This document shows, one piece after another, positions 12,695 to 27,700 of a stretch of DNA of 64,000 nt. Made by a program: the position numbers and the translations under genes. Positions within the stretch are counted from its first letter, which is position 1, and each line of letters starts with the position of its first letter. Below the pieces are notes generated by a model, which had not been told where the DNA came from, ran no database searches, and worked only from the letters and a program-made list of their open reading frames with translations. The DNA is from Rotaria sordida (Eukaryota > Rotifera > Eurotatoria > Philodinida > Philodinidae): positions 91,594-155,593 of the forward strand of contig CAJNOL010000346.1 of the NCBI GenBank assembly GCA_905250125.1, in the 5' to 3' direction.

Positions 12695-13853
12695 ACGATA
12701 AAAATGCATCTTGAATATACTGTAAAAGTACATTTGTGAGCGCCGTTGAATCTTCGAAATGAATCAATGAATGCAATCGGCAATTTCTTTTTTTTTTGTT
12801 CGGATATTTCCTATCAAGCCAAGAAGAAAATAAGAACAATGAAAGAACGAGGAATAAGAAGAATTCTTTTTTTTTCAATACATCTTGGATATGAAATTCT
12901 AATTTGATAGTTATTAAATCATTTTATGAATAATTTTCATAGCATCTGATAATAGATTATATCATATTTTCTCATGAACTTGAATAGAAGAACATCTTGT
13001 TAAGTATTATGATTAATAATAGATATGTAATGTATGATTGACCCACATTACACGAATTATAATTTAAATGTAATCTCAATTCTGAACAAAAAATTTTGAT
13101 TATTAATTTATTATTATCAATGAACGAAAATTCATCCATTTAAATTGTTTTTAGCCGATGAGAACCAAGAAAAGAAAAAGAAATCGTTGTATTTCGATGA
13201 ATAATGAAAAATTTGCTTCATTATATAATTGTATCGATTGAAATATGATCAAAAAAAAAGATTTTGCCCTATAAAGACAAGAATTCGATATTATCTCTGA
13301 AATATTAACGCTTTGGTTATCGATAAAAGATACACATACGTAAAATCGAGTAGCCTTATACTATGTACATTTTCGTTTCTTAACGCGTGAGTCTAATACG
13401 GACCGGAACAAAATGATCATGTGGAAAGCTTTTGCTGTTTAATATTTGATTTTACGCCAATGTATTGTTATAAATGATTACATTAGTTTCATATGATGAT
13501 AAAGCTCATGATGCATATATCCATCCCCGGTTATCAAAAGGTTAATAATATGTTATTTTTTTCTTTTGTAAATTCAAATATCAAAATTTATGTCATCAAA
13601 ATTCGATGAAATTGAGATAAAATCTGACACGAAAAAATTTCGTTTTCGAATTTTTTTCATTTGAATAAATTCTATGAATAACTATTTTTATTTTATTATA
13701 ATAATTTAAAAAAATAGTATATTTCTTAATGTAATCAAAAGTTTGTTTTTTTTTGTTGGCGTTTCTATTAAAGAAATAATACGCTTAGTAATAATTTGAT
13801 TTATTTTTATTTCAAATATCAATCTAATAAAATACAAGAAAATTTCTTTTATT
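12695..13853. other. Intergenic, no supported gene
   Basis: This is A+T-rich sequence between two related minus-strand membrane-protein copies. It should contain the upstream region of the broken copy and the 3' flank of the intact one. The open frames at 12666-12878 and 13706-13897 have no exon-like character. Confidence 0.5.
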
Positions 13854-14342
13854 TTAAACCCATGACGGTTCATTTTCATTATCCATCGATATGTCACTTA
13901 CAGATTCGGATAGTAATTTCAATTGCATAGAATTATTTTGATGTTTGGAAATATTTTCTGCTAATCGAAATGTAATTAATATTGTTGTTAATAACAACAA
14001 ACCAAATATTATAGTAAAAAAAAGTTCACCACCTCCGATATGTTCTCTCTTCAATGTATATTGAATAATCCAGCCAGTAACTTGTAATAGTTCACCAAGT
14101 AATAAAATTCCACTTGCTCGTACTATACCAGCATCATAACGACTAAACCATACAGCTAAAATACTAACCGTATGATAGAGTAAAATATAAATTAAATTTA
14201 TAACATAGCCAAGAGTAGCTGAAAATCGTTTTTTATGATCTGATGCATAGGCAACATCAGTTAAATGGGGATGTAAATTAATTGTAGCACAAATCATTAT
14301 TATAGTATGTAAAAAAGTTAACATAAGACGCATATTTTTCAT
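13854..14342 (-). CDS. Uncharacterised small membrane protein with about four hydrophobic segments
   Basis: Single-exon frame of 162 residues that I do not recognise. Hydrophobic segments lie at about residues 5-20, 45-65, 75-95 and 107-125. A His/Asp/Lys-rich loop follows the first, and a polar Ser/Asn/Glu-rich tail (about 130-162) follows the last. The length and the helix pattern suggest a tetraspan protein of the plasma membrane or endomembrane system. There is no signature that would assign it to MARVEL, claudin or TMEM families. It has a related, broken copy about 1.2 kb downstream in the same orientation, which supports it being a genuine gene that was tandemly duplicated. The start is the first ATG in frame (MKNM); a start at Met4 is possible. 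Confidence 0.65.
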   Translation of the reverse strand: MKNMRLMLTFLHTIIMICATINLHPHLTDVAYASDHKKRFSATLGYVINLIYILLYHTVSILAVWFSRYDAGIVRASGILLLGELLQVTGWIIQYTLKREHIGGGELFFTIIFGLLLLTTILITFRLAENISKHQNNSMQLKLLSESVSDISMDNENEPSWV

Positions 14343-15502
14343 TATTTTGCTTTTATTTCTTTGCCTTGTTATTGCATGAAATTGTTATATTAACACTTGC
14401 TCGTTTCTTTTTATTTTTTCTTCGAAATATTTTTATCGAATACATTGACGATTAATGAGACGCTTTTATCTATTGAAAAGAGATAAATACGACAGAATTT
14501 TTTGTACACATTACATTCCAACTTCGATGTATTAGATGTTTTTTTTTTCGAACAATAGGAGAACATTAGTTGAATACTTGACAATTTTATGCATACGAAC
14601 AATCTTATTATCAGAATAAAGAATACTCAATTTAATTTCAAATATGTACAGCAAGAAGGGCCTAAAATTGAAAGATTGAAATATCAATGTCAAAAAAAAA
14701 CCTCATCTTTTTCTTATATTTAGTTAAAAAAGTTTTACACAATTGTCTAGATTGTACTATTTCTTCTGTTGTTGTTTTTAATTTTAAAACATATCCGATG
14801 TGTTGTCAAATATGTATTTTTAGACCTCAATAAAAAAAAATTGTATTGAAAGATACTATCAAATCATATAAGAAGAAAAACAATCTTATTTCTTCTCGCT
14901 AAGGCTTACCACTCCCATTTTAATCAATGTCATACATAACGCCCTAACCTTGAGAGATTAGATTTTTTCGTAACATCTTCTCAATGAACTAATTGATGAA
15001 TACTCAATTGTTTACACACTGGATCAACATAGCAATTTTTTAGTTCAATACATATGATATTAGAGTGATCATAAGACAACAGTCTGTTGATCTTTTCTAA
15101 GCTTCATTCACTTCGTATTCAATGTATGTATGTATGTATGTATAATACATTTTTTTCCAACTGTTTGTCTCTTTCTCTCTCTATCTTTCGCGTTCTCGTT
15201 CAATTATTCGAATAGATAATTGATTGATTTTTTTTTCACATACACACATATACACATATACATTGTACTATTGTTCCGTATTTTACATCATCGTTCATAT
15301 CTTATTTTGTGTTCAATAACGATTCAAAAGAACGTTAGTGTAAAACTCGTGTGTACATTCGTTCATCATTTATTTCAATTTTTAATAACCCTAAAAAAAG
15401 AACAGATAGTATTGCTTGTACAATATACGATATAGACATCAAGATAGATATCTCAACTGAATTCTCCCTTATTTTAATTGGACACGAACACACTATCCCT
15501 CG
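14343..15502. other. Divergent intergenic region with a microsatellite
   Basis: This lies between the minus-strand membrane-protein gene and the plus-strand gene at 15503. It holds a (TATG)n tract at about 15121-15142 and pyrimidine-rich runs at about 15165-15190. No gene is seen. Promoters for both neighbours are expected here from position alone. Confidence 0.4.
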
Positions 15503-18500
15503 ATGATGATGACAGAAAAATATTGTACATTACCATCAACATCATCATCATCATCATTTTATTACTCAACAATATATCATTCACCAATAACAAAAAATCA
15601 TATACGTGAAATAAAAAATCGTCTTCATTCTCAAAAAAAACAAATTTCAACATTATATGAACAAAATAATATGAAATTATTAATTGAACAACAACCAACA
15701 ATACGAACACATTCATTATATGATATACAAGACCGTATTAATTATTTTGAAAAGAAAAAAATAATAAAAGATGATATTGAAAATATTTCAAAAGAAAAAC
15801 GTAAAAAAAAAAATCTTTTGTGTTTTTGTTTTCTGTTATTTATTTTTCTCTATTTCTAGTTCTTTCTAATCCATCATTATCATCAACATCAGCTGAAACA
15901 TTACAATCTGTTATTGCTAATACATTACAACAAACATTTTTTAATCATGAATCTTATGGTAGTGCATTATCACGTACAATGATGAATTCAACACGTAATA
16001 ATAATTTTCTTGGTAAACGTCGAAGTTTTTCGACTAGTCATCTTATTTGTTTAAATGATCAAAAACGATCAAATCGTTATTATTCATCATTATCTAAACG
16101 TGTACGAACATATTCTTTATCAAATCATTCAACAATGGCTATGATAGCGACAGCAACATTTTCTGAAGAACAAAATACTGAATTACAAGAAACAAATAGT
16201 AATGATTATGAAAATACATATTTTTATCCAGAAGAAACAACTCGATTAGATGATGCTTTATCACTTACAACAATTACATCAAATGTTCAAGCTAAAATAA
16301 CCAATACACAACATGATGTTAGTGTTTGTTCATCAGATACAACTGTATTTCAATCGGATTCAGATGATAATTCAGAAGGAATAAAACCTATTGTTCAACA
16401 ATATAATAATACAAATGATATTAATATATCGACGAATTTACAGTAAGTTAAATAAATTTAGAAGACTAATTTAAGATGTTTCGATAAGCTATAGAACTAT
16501 TGACTTACGTACTATTTTTAAAAACAAATATTTAAAACGATAATATAGTGTAAGCAAGAAATAATGACTGCCATAATTATTCGAGTAGATGTGCTTTGAA
16601 TTTTTTACTGATGTGATTGGGAGAATTTTATTTCCTGTGCAAGAGTTTTCGAAGAGTATGGTCTTTGAAAAAGTAAACAATCCATTCGATGCTTTTTTGA
16701 GGGAAATGAATCAACTTTACAGAAGAAGCAAAAGTCGTTTTTTCTGTTATTTTATATTTATGCCTTCTGTAAAATTGATGTATCTCGGTCAAAAATAGAT
16801 TGTAGATAGCTGGAAGATATTCCATCATGTAGAGAATTATTTTCTCAATAATTAAAACAGAATTCAAGAAAGTGAAAAGCTTAGATTTGCAGAGAGTCTA
16901 TTTTCGAGAAACCAACAATCATTTTTATCTTCGAAAATTCTAGTGGGAAATAAAATTCTCTACTAACATCACTGTTTGAATTCTTATTAGGAGTTACGAT
17001 AACCGAAAAAAATTGGAAATAAATCTCGTCGAATAATTTTGCGAGTTATTGTATATAGAATGAATAAAGACGTTTTTCCAGGTAGTACAGTTCAGAAATG
17101 AAACTGGTCTAGAATTCGTACCGGTACCAGTTCCATATCTGCATTCGACGTTTGTTCTTGAATTACATAGGACGAGAAAAACGAAATAAAAAACAATAAA
17201 GCTGTTCATGTAAACAATAAACGACGTAGTAGTATTAAGACCAATCGAAGTTTTAAAATAATTTTATATAATAAAAGAAGGACAGCAAACAAGTTAGACC
17301 GACAACCGATCGATCTACCGGTATCAATTCTATCTCTGGTACAGCTCACAACCCAAGAGATGTAAAAGTGAATTTTATACTAAATGAAAGTCCGTCAAAA
17401 ATTGAATTTCAGAGTATTAACTAGCCATTGGTTCGACGAGAATGAGCTCTAGAGTTACGATAAGTTTTTTTTTAAAGATTTTAGGGGTGTAATTCGGTGC
17501 TCATACAGGTTGTCAACCACACAAAAGAAAAAACGTTCTCGAAAAGGAAATTTTGTGGAGTTCTCCTTGCTGATCATTTCGATAAAAAAATTTCGAAATT
17601 TGACCAACAAACAACAATGCTAAGGTGAAAATACTGGAAATATCTAACTGCTCTGACTAATAGAGTCAAGATGTTTATTAGTATATTGATCAAATTTAAT
17701 ATTTTTCTTATCAAAATTATCAGTGAAGAGAATTCTACAAAAACTCATTTCCCGAAAATCTTATTTTCTTGTCGTTAACTATACATGAAAGTGTCCAATT
17801 ATATCTTTAACATCTTGATGGACTTTCATTTAGTATAAAACTCACTTTTATAATATCGCTTGACATTTGAAGTTGTATATTTACATTGTATGAAGTATAT
17901 GAATGTATCAATGATATGAGGCACAAGCTGTAACTCACTCATTTAAGATTAGCTCATGACTGGTTCAAATCAAGATAATTTCTCTATGTGTTCATCAATT
18001 TCAATGATAATCCTCAAAGTTGTATACATAGTTTAATTTATTTACTGTTAGACATTGCAAACAAAATTTATTAATAAGACAATGTATAAACTCAAATTTT
18101 TGAGAAGCTAATTAATATTAATATCCGATTTTTGTTTTTTTTTTTTGGTTTTTCTACTAAATCTTCTTCGTTTTTTTTTTATGAGAAATGAAAATATCAA
18201 AAATAATGATAAACAGATTATTCGAATACGGCTTAATTCAACACTATCAGATCATGATTTTACCGGTGTAGTTCATGCAACAAAATGTACAGTTGTTAAA
18301 GAACATGAATGCTTATCCGATTATGACGATGTTAATCATGGTTCTAAACAAAACAATAAGATAAGGTCAAATATAGACAATATCTCATTAAATCAATCGA
18401 TGACGTCGTCTTTACAACATGAACATTGTCGAAAAATTTCTATCGATGAACAACTAAATCAACAATTGAAACAAACAAATGAAAACGAAAATAATAATGA

Positions 18501-20416
18501 TGTTTATAGTCAAGTAGATCAACAAGAAATTGTTCATTCGATAAAAATGAATAATCATATTGAAATGATAACACGACAAGAAAATCATGATGATGATGAT
18601 GTTGACGATGATGAACATTATTCAGATGAATCACATTATTCAGATGATTTAAGGTTAGTTTTATCAAGAATTTTTAATTTCAATCATAACGAAAAATTTT
18701 AATTCTTTTGACATGTTCGTCCTTCTCACGTTTATTATTATTATTATTATAAATATAATTGATTCAGTTTAATTAAATAAGCAATTAACTAATTCGAATG
18801 ATCCTTTCTCTCTCTCTATATATATATAAATATTTTCAATAATATCTTCTAAATCTGAAATTTATTCAAACAAATAACTTATATATTTAAATCTCCTATT
18901 ACATGTTCAGTATGTATAAATAGCAAATAAAATCAAACTTTATTTCCTATCACGAAAAAAAGATCATATCCTATTTTCATCATTCTCCTCAACATACATC
19001 CGTTCAGTCGGATTAGGCAAATGCATGCCTTTACTTCTTCCTCCTACTACTTAGTATACGTTTTTATAGACATTGCTTATGTAAACGGCAGTACAACTTT
19101 TTTCTTTTTCGTCTTTTTTTTTTCGTTGTCGTCCTGTATATTGTTTTCGTATGTGTACATATACAAAGCAACCCGTAAAAGAGCCTCTTCGTTTTAATAA
19201 TAGCTAACGGTAGTAGTGGTCCTAGTTGAGAATGATGCAACAACAAGAAGAAGAATAAAATTACTTCTCGATCGGCATACTGTCAATAGTTGATTGTAGT
19301 AAAACGCATGTATACATGTAAAGGTTCAATCAAGTCATTTATATTCGACATACACATATATTTAATACAAAATTAAAAAAAAACACACACACAATGACTA
19401 TCTGCATGTAAGTGAAAATGAATCTATGTTTAGACATTGTTTGATAAAATGAATCTTAAAAGAAAGATTGAATTTTTTTTTCTTTGCCTTTTCTTGCATC
19501 ATTTAACCTTCTGAAAATAATCATTAACGATTTAAAATCAAAGCAGTTGTGTGTGTGTGTGTGTGTGTGCGTATGTATGTGTACAGTTAAACATATAAGA
19601 AAGAAAAAAAAAAAAGATAATTTGCCATTTTTTTTTCGACTTTGTTGTAAAATATTTCATGGACATTTTGGTCAAGGTTTTGTTTCTCTTGTCAAATAGA
19701 AACGAGATGTAAACTGAGAAGACATATATTGTATTTGAAAAAAAAAAAGAAGAGTCAGTTCATTTTACAATTCTTCACTTCAAATATTCTTATAAGTGAC
19801 ATTTACTTTTCATAATTTTACATATAAATTATTTAGTTGAGAGTAGATCGAGAGATTTTTCTTTTTTTTTTTTTTTTTATTAAACATTAAAAAAGAAAAA
19901 TATTATTTCATATGATTTTTTTTCGTTAAATAAATGAAATAAAATTTATCGATTGAGTATATGATTTAATATAATAACTCTACTATTTATTTCATGTCGT
20001 CGTTATGATCATTTTTCAGTTTTTTCTTGATCTTTGTTTCTTCTTTTGTTTGCGTGTATACATATCTATATGTTCAATTGAGCATTGTATGGGTTCCATT
20101 TTTGTAGTTATGCGTTTTCTCTTTCTCATTTTTTTTTTCGTATTATAAATATCGAAGTGTAGTCGACTCCACTCAAGAGAAATGTCAATAGCTCTTTGAT
20201 ATCTATTTGTTATCACGTATGAATTTTTTTTTCTCTGATAAGTTGATTTGTTTGTATAGGTACTCATCGGATGCAGCTCGTAACAGCTGTGCAAGTGACG
20301 ATCTTAATAATACAAGTTCAACATTACGTCAAGAAGCTATTTCAATAACCCGAGTTCGTTGTAAACGACGTAAAACATGGATACGTTCACCAAGTTCACC
20401 ATCACGATCTGCTGCC

Positions 20417-20457
<41 letters not shown>

Positions 20458-22471
20458 AAAACCAACAAGTTATCTTCAACAACAACGTTTAAAAACAAAT
20501 CTTATTCAACCATTTTTATCAAATAATCAAAGTGAGAAGATCTCCTAAGGGAACAACAGAAAAGACAAAACTAAAAGATAACAAATAGAATAGCTTTTCA
20601 GTTGAATGAGTTTACATCTTGAAAATGGGTACAATAACACGGTCATTGCCCGATAACAGGACACACTTCAATCTTTCTATATATATTCTTTCTTTCTATG
20701 TCCGTTCATATATATGTGTATGTGCTTGATCCAAATTTTTAAGAGTATAAAACACACACACACACACACACGACAGGAAAAGAAAAAAAATTGAGTTCAA
20801 CGGTTACTATCGTTCTAGTTGATGGAACGGATGCTTGTCAAAACGCAAACGTGAACTCAACGATAACAACAAAAACAGCTACATCGACTGTTCTCAATCA
20901 AACACGTGTTAAAGCAACTGGAGCAACAATGTTATTACACAATAATTCACTAGAGTATGTGTTTAAAAAAAGAAAAAAAATTTATTATGTGTTATATACA
21001 TATTGAACCCTTTCCTATTACTTGAAATAGAAAAAGACAAAATAACGTCATTAATTTCTTCTCTTTTTTTCTATGGACTATTTTTGACAAGTCTTCTATT
21101 TTTATACATGACTAATATATTTATATATTTCGTATTTAGTTGTAATAATAATAATAATAATAATAACAACAAGAATGGTGAAACTCCGTCTTATGCTTTC
21201 ATACCATTAAATGATGATTATCATTCGATAAAAACGGATGAATCACAAATATCAAAAACAACTAGCACACTTCTTCCAGGTATAGTAATATATGAAAAAA
21301 CAATTTTTTGCACGTAATAGTGACGGTAATCATAAAGTTTGTTTTGATGACGGGAAAAAACCCAAGCGATCATAACAAGACCCATCCTTTTATCTTTTCA
21401 TTCATAATCTCTTCCGATTCAATTCTGTTTTTCTTAACACGAAAGAAAAACAAAAGAACGAGTAAATTATGAGAAAATAATCAATCTATAGTTGAATGTA
21501 TTATTGCTATTTACATATGTTCATATATATATAAAAGAAAATAATCATGAACGTATCTAATTTCTGTTAGTTCGTTTGTATTTATACAAATAGAAATTTA
21601 TATTATAAATCCCTATATACCAATATTGATCAATAAGAAAAACAAACGTAAGAAAAAAGAAAACAAGAAGAACTATTTCATTTTTTCGTCTTCGTTCTTT
21701 TCCTATTGAAAATGACTAATCATTCTTAGACCATTGACATTCATATATTTGCAAAAGACACCTGTCTATTTGATTTTTATTTTTCTTCTGTCGTCAATCT
21801 TTTTTTAACAGGATATATCGTTACAAATGTATCGATATATATGTTATGTCTTTGTCTATATGGCAGCAACTTGTTGAGCAATCTGCCATGAATAATGCCG
21901 ATTTTATACTTTTGCATTCGATGGAAAAATAATGATTTTTTTTTCCTCTTTTCTTCTTCGTTTTTTTCCTTCTCTCTTCAATTATATATTCAGTCTAGTT
22001 TACCTTCTAGGACACTTTTTTTGTATATATAAATGATGATTTGCTTACTTTTTTAGACGCATCATCATCATCATCATTATGCAAGGTTAACGATTTTTAT
22101 CAATCATCGTTAAGTCCTGTTAAACGTTTATTAAACGAAAGTATAGATTCAAATATTGAAATCATCCAAATGGATGAACAAGAATGTATATTTGAAATAG
22201 TTGATGGTGTTTTAACAATTGTACCAAAAGATAAATCAATATCATCATCAATAAGTAGTAATATAGAAAAAAGTTCGGAACAAAAAAATATTGATTATAG
22301 TAAAGGAAGAAAATCTTAATTGACATTTCCTTTTTTTTAATATTCAAATTTTTCTTTTTTTTCTAAAAAAAACTAGATTCTCCTATACATCAAAAACAAC
22401 GTTCATCATCGATTGCATCATCAGCTTCAACTCCATCATTATCTGAACATGAACAAGAACGTGATGATTCG

Positions 22472-22503
<32 letters not shown>

Positions 22504-24710
22504 TCCTCCTTTGTCATCAAAACCATTTGTAAATTCACATGATATTCCATCAATGAAACTTTTATCATCTATACAAACTGAACAATCAGCTGATGTTCTT
22601 GATTTATATTCTGCACCAATAATTCCAAACAAAAAAATTCAAAAAAATTTACTTGATGATTCTTTATCATCAGTGTCATCTGCTAGTGACCGTCCAGCTC
22701 AAATAAAAAAACAAAAATCAAATATTCCACGCTCATCATCACCAATTAATAATAAACCAAAATTGCCAACAATCAAAGGTAAAATAACAACAAACATAAG
22801 AACGCAAAAAAAAAAAAACACAACATTTTACAAAGAAAACACATCATTTTACAAGTATATGTGAATTGATAACCTATACACTTTTTGGTCCAATGCATAT
22901 TTGATAAGGTCAATTAGTTCTGCTGACTGGGCCGTCGGTTATATCTTTCATAAAAATAATTTTTGAGTGAGAAGAGTAAAGAATATATAAGTTTCAATTG
23001 ATTGAAAACAGGTGAAAAGAATCGACTGACAGAACGAATCAAAAATGAATCTAGACGTTATATATAAAAATGCATATCGATTATAAATGATACTTTCAAC
23101 AGCTTATATTTCGTATAGTGAGCATTGATTAAAAAAAATAGTTCGATGTATAGTTTTCTAAATCTTTTCCTTGAATACAAGAACAAAAAAAAAAAAACAG
23201 AAAAAAAACCATCATTCGTATTTATCAATAGTTATTATACATAGGATCCTAATGACTATTGCTTTGTTGTAGTCTTTCTTCTAATGATGAGTTATAAGTT
23301 TTTGTATTTGAAAGTAATTGCTCTAGTTCATATTTTGATCCGACTCAACATGAAGAAAGGATTTAACACCCTAATTGTCGTTTTTTTTTTTTCGATGTTT
23401 TATTTGTTCATCTACTATAATCTCGACTACACATTGACATTCTTCTTCCGGAGGGTATAATAAACATATAAAGTAAAAAAGAGGAGAAGGAGGAGGTTTG
23501 AGTGAAAATGGCGCAATTCTTCTTATGCTTACCGAATGCGGAGGTTTACCTATTCTTCTTGTTCTTTTGTTTATTGAACAATTGTTGCTATTTTAATCTC
23601 TTATTCTCCTATGTAAATGTGGATCGAGAATGTAACAGGTCATTCGTTATTTTTATTCTTTTTTTTTGTGTCTATTACTATTTCTGACCTGACTAGTGGA
23701 CAAGTTTATTTTTGTGTTAGCTTAAATAGTGTCTCATCTGAACATGCATACATCTCATTTCTTTTTTTTTTTTTTTTGTACTTCAGTGAATCTTAAGATA
23801 GTAGTATAAGAATAAGAAAAAAAAATATATAATTCAGTTGACCATTTTTAATAGGTAGAAGAAAAGAAAAAAAAAAGAAAGGAAATCGTGACGTTCTTAT
23901 CGACCATGAGTAGAAAAAAATGGAGATTCTTTTTTTTCCTCGTTTTTTTTTTGACCGCTTCTTTTCTCCTCATTAATCATCCCATCAGAAAATGTCTTCC
24001 TGTCATATTTAGTTACTTCACCATCATCAATTGAATATCAAACTCGTTCAAATAAAACTACTGTTCTTAGTGAATTACTTAAAACTGTTAAGAAAACTTC
24101 AACAAATAACGAAACAGATTTTGACAAATCCAAATTTAATTCATCAAAAACTGAACCTGTTACGAAAATTTCAACAAATATTGAAAAATCAAAAACTGAT
24201 TATCCAATACTTAAAACTGAACCCAAACCAATTCCTAAACCAATTAAAAAAGATCGTATAAACGAATTTGCATCTCTTTTATCATCATCTGTTCATTTAA
24301 CTCAACCACAATCAATTAAAAAACCAATAATATCAACATCAAAAATTATATCATCACCAACACGTTCTGAAGATCAAAGTTTTTCATCAGTACCATCATT
24401 AAGTAGTGATCGTGACGAACGTGAATCATATCATACAGTTAAATCAAATAATTCAGAACAAGAACATATTAAAAAACATATTGATGCACGTTATAATGAT
24501 AGATTAGATGATCGTGGTACAATTAAAGTTAAAACAGCTAATATAAAAGCTTTATTTGAACAAAAAATTTGTGATACTAACAAAACATTATCTCAATCGA
24601 ATGAACATTTATCACATTTAACTGAAGTTAAACAACATCACCATAAAAAAATACCTATTAGTTATGGAAGTTTAAAAAGAAATCTACCAAATTATCAACA
24701 AACAATACCA

Positions 24711-24753
<43 letters not shown>

Positions 24754-27700
24754 GACTAAAATCAAATCAAGAATCTTCTGCAATGAATAAATATACTGAT
24801 CATATTATTGGAACAAAAGATGTTGTTATCGAAGATAAACAGGTAGAATTTAGATTATATTAATAGAAGATTTCTTTAAAAATTTATTAATATGAATTTA
24901 GTTGTTTTCTATTTCAAATAAATTTTGATATAACTAAGAATCTGGTGTGTAGAACAAGTCATTTTGAATAATTGTTTCATTGAGTATAAGACAATCTACA
25001 AAAAATTGCTGATCCGTGTCAACTCAGTTATTTGATGTAAAAATTTTGCATGACTATTTAATTCTAGGGATACAAAGGTGATGGTGCATCGGTGATCACT
25101 GTCACTATTGGAATCCTTATTTAGTTTTATGTAAAAATTGGATAATTTTTTTATTCAATTCTAAAATTTTAAATGATAGATTGAACTTCCACTATCTAAA
25201 CATTATGAAATTTAAATCGGTCAACTCATTCGAGAAAGAATGTATGAATCAGCTCAGGAAATGTTTTTATTTGAATTGTCTTTTCTATTATTGACTCAAT
25301 CGACATATTGTCTATGTGACTTTGACTGATAGGAAGGAAGAATATCCCTGCCTAGCGATAGATTCAATAGCTCGATATCTTCTCTACAACTATGACTAAG
25401 TATAGTTCTGAATAGAAGGTCAGTCTGATGTAGAATTCTTATGCTCAATTGCTTAAGGTCTACATACACACTAACTAACCACAAGAGTAATTGTATGTCA
25501 CAACGTAGTCAGCATGCTACTGGACGGGTGATTTGAGACAACTCAACTAGATTAGCGTTGATAAAAAAAATTCAGAAGTTTTGAACAAACCTCTCTTCGT
25601 AATATGAAGCTTTCAAAAAATGCATGTTGTATACACTATCCATGGAAAAGGGGCTATATCTTAAAAGTCTCATATCTCAAAGAAACTTTATTCAAAACTT
25701 GTAAATTTTTTTTTGTAAAAGTTAGTCTAATTGAATTATCTATATGCACAAAGCTTCAGATCAAAATTCAAAAACACGAGCTTTCCGAAAACCTGGAGCT
25801 TCTAGAAAATAGACGTATTAAAAATTCTATAACTTAGCCAAATTCCAATACGAATTCAATTCATTTTAGGATTTTGATTAGATCACTATGCAGTATCTAT
25901 GAACAAAGAAATCATTGAAATCGAGAGGAGACAGCTGAAGAGATTCTCTCTCCAGCCAGAGTGATCCCTTTACTGATAGAGTCTATTGAATTCAATGATT
26001 AAGAACTGAATTCTTCTCCTTGCATCAAACAGATTCTCTAAAATAAAATGAAAAATTCAAAATACCAAGTTTACTTTTTTTTTCTTCATTTTTAGCCTGA
26101 AAATGGTTACGGTAACAATACTCGTCGACATAGTCTTGAACCAATAGTTCGTCCAACTGTTAATTCATCATCTAATTCTCCTGTATCTGCAACAAATACT
26201 TCTTATGTAGAATCTTTAATTGCTCGAGAAATACGTGAAACACACGAAAAAGAAGAAGAATTAAAACGTCAACGAAAAAAATGTGGTCTTATTGAAGATG
26301 GATCAATGTCAATGTCAATGTTAAATTCAACAAATGATTCAATAAAATCTGAACCAACATTAACAACAAATCAATCTATTAAAAATAGTTCATTTTTATC
26401 TAATTTAGATTTTTTTACATCAAAAACAAATGGTAATTCATTAAATGAATCAACATCATCAATCTCATCTCCACGTCGTTCAACAATTTTAACACAAAAT
26501 ATTATTTATGATTCTAATAATTCATCACCATCAAATACTTATCGTCAATCATCAAATGATGAATTAAAACAAATGTCAAATGTTGTTTCACAAGAATTAA
26601 ATCGTTTTAATGAAAATGGTATTTCAATAATTCGTACAGGTTCAACAAATGGTTCACTTTATCGTTCATCATCAAATCAAAATATTCTTTCAACACATAA
26701 TACAAATAATAATAATAATATAATTCAACGTGAAATTGAAATTATACGTGCTAAAGAAGCTGAATTAAGACAATTAGGTCGAATTCAACATACAAGTGAT
26801 GAACATGCTGATCCAAGAAAATATCAAGAACATATTACAACATTACCAAAAAGTCAATCAATTAATACACTTTCAACAGGAAAAATACGACGTGATAGTG
26901 AAAGTCAACAAATATCACGTCATCATGGACCAATGATTGCAACAACAAATGGATTTTTAAAACCTAAAACAAATAATTCATGTAAGAGATTTATTTATTT
27001 ATTTTTTAATATCACATTTTGTTTTTTATACATTATAGCAATACCATCCGTACGTGGTAAATTTCCAAGTCCAAATCCTATAGCACCAATTGTTAGTTCA
27101 TCAAATAAATCAAATGATTATTCAAAATTATCATCAGCTGATCGACTTGAATTAGAAAAACGTCAATGTCAAGAACGAGAACAAGAATTAAGGTAGATTT
27201 TAAATCTTTATTTTTCAAACTCAATCAATCTTACATTAAAATTCTTTTTTTTTTTCCTAAGAAAATTTTATTTCAGGAATAAAACTCTTTTAAGAATAAT
27301 ATTGATCTATACAAGTGATTTTAATTCATTTTTATACAATGACCTTGTTGTGACGGGAGAAGCGAATATAAATCATCTCGAGAAAGTGATTGAATGTAGA
27401 TCAAGCATAGCCTATGAGAGTACTTCAAACAGTTTGTCTAGATCGAACAGCAAATAAAAAAAGTAAAATTTCATCTATTTAAAGTATCTAGAGGCGAAAT
27501 ACAAAGAATGTCATGCTGTTTTCTTAGGTTCAATATTGCATGTACAATGACCCTCAAAATTATGTTTTTTCAATGCTAATAAGAATATAAATAGTGATTT
27601 TTGTAGAGAATTTTTAAAGATGAAAATCATTGCTAGTTTTTCGAGAATAGGATCTGTGGAACACGAAGTTTCTCGACTTCTAGAATTTCGTTTGAATTAT

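Noticed and set aside
12666-12878. Minus-strand frame of 70 codons beginning with a Lys/Phe/Leu-rich stretch
   Set aside because: It overlaps the start of the broken membrane-protein copy in a different frame. Its signal-peptide-like look comes from poly-A/T runs.
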